Below, piece by piece: positions 34,966-38,161 of a DNA stretch of 38,161 bases. The number at the start of each line of letters is the position of its first letter. The stretch's first letter is position 1. The position numbers and the translations under genes are program-made. This DNA is from an uncultured Clostridia bacterium (GTDB taxonomy: Bacteria; Bacillota; Clostridia; Oscillospirales; Acutalibacteraceae), in NCBI GenBank assembly GCA_937898195.1, contig CALEJD010000050.1:1-38161 (forward strand), written 5' to 3'. Below the pieces are notes generated by a model, which ran no database searches, had not been told where the DNA came from, and saw only the letters and a program-made list of their open reading frames with translations.

Positions 34966-35823
34966 TTGAAAATTGGTATTGTGCCGAACTTTACAAGAGA
35001 AAAAGCTCTTGAAGTTACTGTTAACACAATAGAATATCTAGAGAAATTAAACATTGAGTTTTACTTTGATAAATCAACAGTTATTGATTTTCCAATTTCA
35101 ATAAATGACGATAAGTTTTTAGATAACTTATATTCTGTGGTTGATGTTGTGATAGCTATCGGTGGTGACGGTTCTTTTATTCATACGGCTAAAACAGCAG
35201 CTTTACATAAAAAACCTGTATTATGCATTAACGCGGGTAATTTAGCGTTTTTAGCAGGCCTTGAAGGAAATGAATTACAACTTATTGAAAAGCTTATTAC
35301 AGGCGATTTCACAACCGATAGACGTCTCTTGCTTGAAGTTACTGCTAAAACGGGTAACGATTGTAAGTTTATGGGCTATTGCTTGAATGATGTTGTAGTT
35401 GCTCGTGGCAAGGATATAAGACTTGTTGACCTTGATGTTTTTTGTGATGATAGAAAAATTAATAGTTATAGAGCAGATGGAGTGATAATTTCAACACCAA
35501 CAGGTTCAACTGCATATTCTTGGTCAGCTGGTAGTCCCGTTATTGACCCAAATCTTCAGTGTGTAATGCTTACCCCAATTTGTACACATTCACCATTGAA
35601 TCGTTCATTAGTGTTTAACGACAAGTCTTGTTTGACTGTTAAATCATCTAATAATTCTAATCAGGGAATTTCTGTTTCAACTGATGGTGAAAAAACAGTT
35701 GTATTACCAAGTGACACAGAAATCAATGTTTCAAAGTCTAAGTTATATGCAGAATTTATCAGAATTAAGTCAGACGAATTTTTCGATATACTTAATAGCA
35801 AATTAACTCAAAGAGGAGTTTGA
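34966..35823 (+). CDS. nadK: NAD kinase
   Basis: It phosphorylates NAD to NADP. The 285 residues have the catalytic glycine loop GGDGSFIHTAK, INAGNLAFLAGLE, the conserved LNDVVVARG (Asn-Asp), and the TPTGSTAYSWSAGSPVIDP segment that defines the family. The start is TTG at 34966: GGTGA lies about 5 bases before it and overlaps the GTG codons at 34954/34957. One base separates it from the tlyA stop. It is not in this place in Bacillus subtilis but is common next to argR-recN in Clostridia. Confidence 0.95.
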   Translation: MKIGIVPNFTREKALEVTVNTIEYLEKLNIEFYFDKSTVIDFPISINDDKFLDNLYSVVDVVIAIGGDGSFIHTAKTAALHKKPVLCINAGNLAFLAGLEGNELQLIEKLITGDFTTDRRLLLEVTAKTGNDCKFMGYCLNDVVVARGKDIRLVDLDVFCDDRKINSYRADGVIISTPTGSTAYSWSAGSPVIDPNLQCVMLTPICTHSPLNRSLVFNDKSCLTVKSSNNSNQGISVSTDGEKTVVLPSDTEINVSKSKLYAEFIRIKSDEFFDILNSKLTQRGV

Positions 35824-35825
35824 AA

Positions 35826-36272
35826 ATGAAGAAAAATAGACACGAACTAATTTTAACTTTCATAAAGAATAATGCAGTTTCAACTCAAGAAGAAATCATT
35901 AAAATGCTTGCTGATAATGGACATAAAGTTACACAGGCAACTATTTCTCGTGACATTAAAGAATTGAAACTCATAAAAGAACATTTTGGCAAGAATGAGA
36001 TTAAATATACAGTAAGCAGTAAAAATGATAATACCGATAATTTTAAAACTATTTTGACTCGTTCTGCTCTTTCTGTTGAACTTGCTATGAATATTATTGT
36101 TATTAAGTGCTATGCTGGTACTGCAAATGCAGCTTGTATGGCTATTGATAACTTGAATCTTTCTGGTATTGTTGGAACAATTGCAGGTGACGATACTATT
36201 TTTGTTGCGTGTAAAGATATTCATTATGCTACAGAAGCAATGCATTCAATTAACCAAATGTTGAAAGGCTGA
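35826..36272 (+). CDS. argR: Arginine repressor ArgR/AhrC
   Basis: A hexameric regulator that binds ARG boxes with arginine as co-repressor. The 148 residues have an N-terminal winged helix (STQEEIIKMLADNGHKVTQATISRDIKELKLIK over two blocks) and a C-terminal arginine-binding, oligomerisation domain with SGIVGTIAGDDTIFVAC, the conserved GDDT motif. AGAGGAG (35812-35818) is 7 bases before the ATG at 35826; the TTG at 35820 is only 1 base from it. Position before recN is the standard Firmicutes order. Arginine genes are not in the window, so it acts in trans. Confidence 0.96.
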   Translation: MKKNRHELILTFIKNNAVSTQEEIIKMLADNGHKVTQATISRDIKELKLIKEHFGKNEIKYTVSSKNDNTDNFKTILTRSALSVELAMNIIVIKCYAGTANAACMAIDNLNLSGIVGTIAGDDTIFVACKDIHYATEAMHSINQMLKG

Positions 36273-36277
36273 TATTT

Positions 36278-37951
36278 ATGCTTTCAAATCTAAAAATATC
36301 AGATATTGCAATTATTAAAGAGGCTGTTATTGATTTTAATAACGGTCTAAATGTGTTGACGGGTGAGACTGGTGCTGGTAAATCAATCATCATTGATGCT
36401 ATTAATGCAATTATTGGTGAAAGAACATCCCGCGAGCTTATAAGAACGGGAAGTAACAATGCAGAAGTGTCAGCATATTTTGAGGATATAAATGATGATG
36501 TTGTCCACATTTTAGATGAATTTGGAATTGCTTGTGAAGAAGATAAGTCATTGCTTGTTTCAAGAAAAATTTCACTAGACGGTAAAAATGTTTGTAAAAT
36601 TAATGGTTCAAATGTTACTGTCTCAATGCTTAAAAAGATTGGACAAGCACTTATCAATGTTCATGGTCAAATGGATAACCATAATCTTCTTAATGAAGAA
36701 TTACACTATACATATATTGATAGCTTTGCGGAAAATAATGATATTCTTGAAGAATATCTTAAAGCTTATAATGATTATCTAACTCTTAAAAGACGTTATG
36801 ACAACTTAATTGTAAATGAAAGTGAAAAAGCACGAAAAATTGACCTTTTAACCTACCAAATCAAAGAAATTGAAGATGCAGGAATCAAAATAGGTGAGTG
36901 GGAAGAACTTGAAAAACGCAAAAAAGTTTTGCAAAATGCCGAGCAGTTACTTGCACTTGTTAACAATACTATTGAAATTATAAATGGTAACGACAGTTTT
37001 TCTGGTGTTGCAGATATGTTGAATTCTGCTTCAAATTCGCTTGTGAAAGCATCTGCTTTTGACGATACTTTAAATAATGTTTCTGATAGCATTGCAGAGA
37101 TGTCATATAATATTGTGGATTGTGCAAGTGAATTGAATAGATTTTTGTATTCACTTGATGTTGACCCAAGTGAACTGGATATTATTGAAGAACGACTTGA
37201 TATTTTATTCCGTCTTTCGAAGAAATATGGTCAGAACGAAGTTGAAATTTTAGAGTTTCTTGAAAAGGCACAAAAGCAACTTGATGACATTACTTTTTCA
37301 GATAAACTTAAGGAACAACTCGAAGTTGCCCTTAATGAAAAATATAATGTAATGGACAAAGCTAGCCGTAAGTTATCTGCAAACCGTCAAAAGTACGGCG
37401 AAATCTTTATTAATCAAGTTAAAGATGAGCTGTCATTTCTTGATATGGCATCAATCTCATTCAAAGTTGTACAGAATAGAAAATCTTTTGACGAAACAGG
37501 TGCAGACGAAATCTATTTCTTGATTTCTGCTAATGCAGGCGAAGAACCAAAACCACTTTCAAAGATTGCGTCAGGCGGTGAATTGTCAAGAATAATGCTT
37601 GCAATTAAGAATGTTTTAGCGTCTAAAGATAATGTTCAAACACTTATTTTTGATGAAGTCGATACAGGCGTTAGTGGTCGTGCAGCACAGAAAATCGGTA
37701 TTAAACTTAAAGAAGTTTCTAAAAACAGACAAGTTCTTTGTGTTACTCATTTAGCACAAATTGCTTGTTTTGCTGACAATCATTTCTTGATTTCAAAATC
37801 TGAAAGTGATAATAAGACATATACAAAAGTTGAATCTCTTGACAATAACGGAAAAATTCACGAATTAGCAAGAATTATCGGTGGTATCGATTCAACTCAG
37901 TTGTCTCTTGATGCTGCCGCAGAAATGATTGAAAATGCTAAAAAATATTGA
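36278..37951 (+). CDS. recN: DNA repair protein RecN
   Basis: An SMC-like ATPase acting early in double-strand break repair, joining DNA ends. The 557 residues show Walker A GETGAGKS near residue 31, NVHGQMDNHNLL, two long coiled coils around residues 150-360, the LSRIMLAIKN signature with SGGE before it, and Walker B TLIFDEVDTGVSGRAA. CVTHLAQIA follows. AAAGG (36264-36268) lies 9 bases before the ATG. It is the last gene of the nusB operon; no terminator is seen after it. Its stop codon TGA lies within the -35 box of the next promoter. Confidence 0.97.
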   Translation: MLSNLKISDIAIIKEAVIDFNNGLNVLTGETGAGKSIIIDAINAIIGERTSRELIRTGSNNAEVSAYFEDINDDVVHILDEFGIACEEDKSLLVSRKISLDGKNVCKINGSNVTVSMLKKIGQALINVHGQMDNHNLLNEELHYTYIDSFAENNDILEEYLKAYNDYLTLKRRYDNLIVNESEKARKIDLLTYQIKEIEDAGIKIGEWEELEKRKKVLQNAEQLLALVNNTIEIINGNDSFSGVADMLNSASNSLVKASAFDDTLNNVSDSIAEMSYNIVDCASELNRFLYSLDVDPSELDIIEERLDILFRLSKKYGQNEVEILEFLEKAQKQLDDITFSDKLKEQLEVALNEKYNVMDKASRKLSANRQKYGEIFINQVKDELSFLDMASISFKVVQNRKSFDETGADEIYFLISANAGEEPKPLSKIASGGELSRIMLAIKNVLASKDNVQTLIFDEVDTGVSGRAAQKIGIKLKEVSKNRQVLCVTHLAQIACFADNHFLISKSESDNKTYTKVESLDNNGKIHELARIIGGIDSTQLSLDAAAEMIENAKKY

Positions 37952-37975
37952 CATTTAATTTTAATTGTGTATAAT
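37948..37975 (+). promoter_or_regulatory. Consensus promoter for the T-box leader, overlapping the recN stop
   Basis: A perfect TTGACA (37948-37953), a 16-base spacer and a perfect TATAAT (37970-37975) form the strongest promoter in the window. The -35 contains the recN stop codon TGA (37949-37951). The predicted start is at about 37982, immediately before the T-box. Confidence 0.85.
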
Positions 37976-37984
37976 AATCTCAAT

Positions 37985-38161
37985 GACTTTGAAGCGAAGA
38001 AGTAATAAGACATTTGCAGTTGCAGAGAGTGTCCGGTTGGTGAAAGGGCATACGCAAAACTTGTGAAATACATCGTGGAGTTGCACTTTTGAAATAACAG
38101 TAGAGAGTGTCGGGTGTACCCGTTATAGTACAGAGTAATGTCAGTTACTCGTTGAGGCTGT
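37985..38161 (+). promoter_or_regulatory. T-box leader RNA, 5' part, probable tyrosine specifier
   Basis: The plus-strand RNA has T-box stem I features in order. These are an AGUA loop-E motif (38001-38004), GAGAG, and the apical GGTTGGTGAAAG between GTGTCC and GGGCAT arms. The 3' side GAAATACA (38065-38072) and GTGGAGTTGCAC follow. By comparison with the B. subtilis glyQS leader (GAA, one base, codon), the specifier is UAC at 38069-38071, i.e. tyrosine. Further hairpins are TGTAC/GTACA (38115-38132) and GAGTAA/TTACTC (38133-38150). The antiterminator (GGTGGNACCGCG type) and the regulated gene, likely tyrS, lie beyond the window. Confidence 0.85.

Noticed and set aside
1..38161. CRISPR array, insertion sequence, prophage or toxin-antitoxin module
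   Set aside because: No regularly spaced repeats, transposase or integrase reading frames, or small toxin pairs were seen; the genes form conserved chromosomal operons.

Overview
The window is low-GC DNA from an endospore-forming Firmicute, most likely a Clostridia member of the Oscillospiraceae/Ruminococcaceae type. The basis is a complete spoIIIA operon, spmA/spmB, AT-rich coding sequence, strong GGAGG-type ribosome binding sites, frequent TTG starts and a T-box leader. The placement below class level is inference from gene order. Almost all of the window is housekeeping chromosome; I see no insertion sequence, prophage, CRISPR array, tRNA or rRNA gene.

Layout. Positions 1-1437 hold the 3' end of a GH2 glycoside hydrolase gene, followed one base later by a WYL-domain regulator. 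Positions 1550-5123 are a lower-glycolysis operon (pgk, tpiA, gpmI) with its own promoter. Its apparent terminator lies inside the convergent spmB gene. spmB and spmA (5112-6210, minus strand) are spore-maturation genes. Positions 6504-13886 are a cell-surface polysaccharide operon: GT2, Wzy/O-antigen-ligase-like protein, GT4, polysaccharide pyruvyl transferase, Wzx-type flippase and an FrhB-like iron-sulfur protein. A perfect bidirectional terminator separates it from a second, paralogous Wzy/ligase-like gene on the minus strand (13945-15483). A 670-base gene-free region follows, with a near-consensus minus-strand promoter and several palindromes.

Positions 16157-20929 are uvrB and uvrA (nucleotide excision repair), ended by another bidirectional terminator shared with a minus-strand YfhO-family membrane protein gene (20968-23727). 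Divergent from yfhO is the whole spoIIIAA-AH operon (23843-28486), which encodes the channel complex between mother cell and forespore. It is followed by a ten-gene housekeeping operon (28628-37951): nusB, a TsaD-like M22 paralog, xseA, xseB, ispA, dxs, tlyA, nadK, argR, recN, with overlaps or gaps of at most 15 bases. This order closely follows the spoIIIA-to-recN region of Bacillus subtilis, except that accB/accC/yqhY are missing, the TsaD-like gene sits where folD is expected, and nadK is added. The window ends in a T-box leader (from about 37985) with a consensus promoter overlapping the recN stop codon. Its predicted specifier is UAC (Tyr), so the gene beyond the edge is probably tyrS.

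No wholly new system is evident. The most useful leads are the TsaD-like paralog in the folD slot, the terminator written into the conserved coding sequence of spmB, the structured leader before nusB, the paired Wzy-like genes around the polysaccharide operon, and the partial Tyr T-box.
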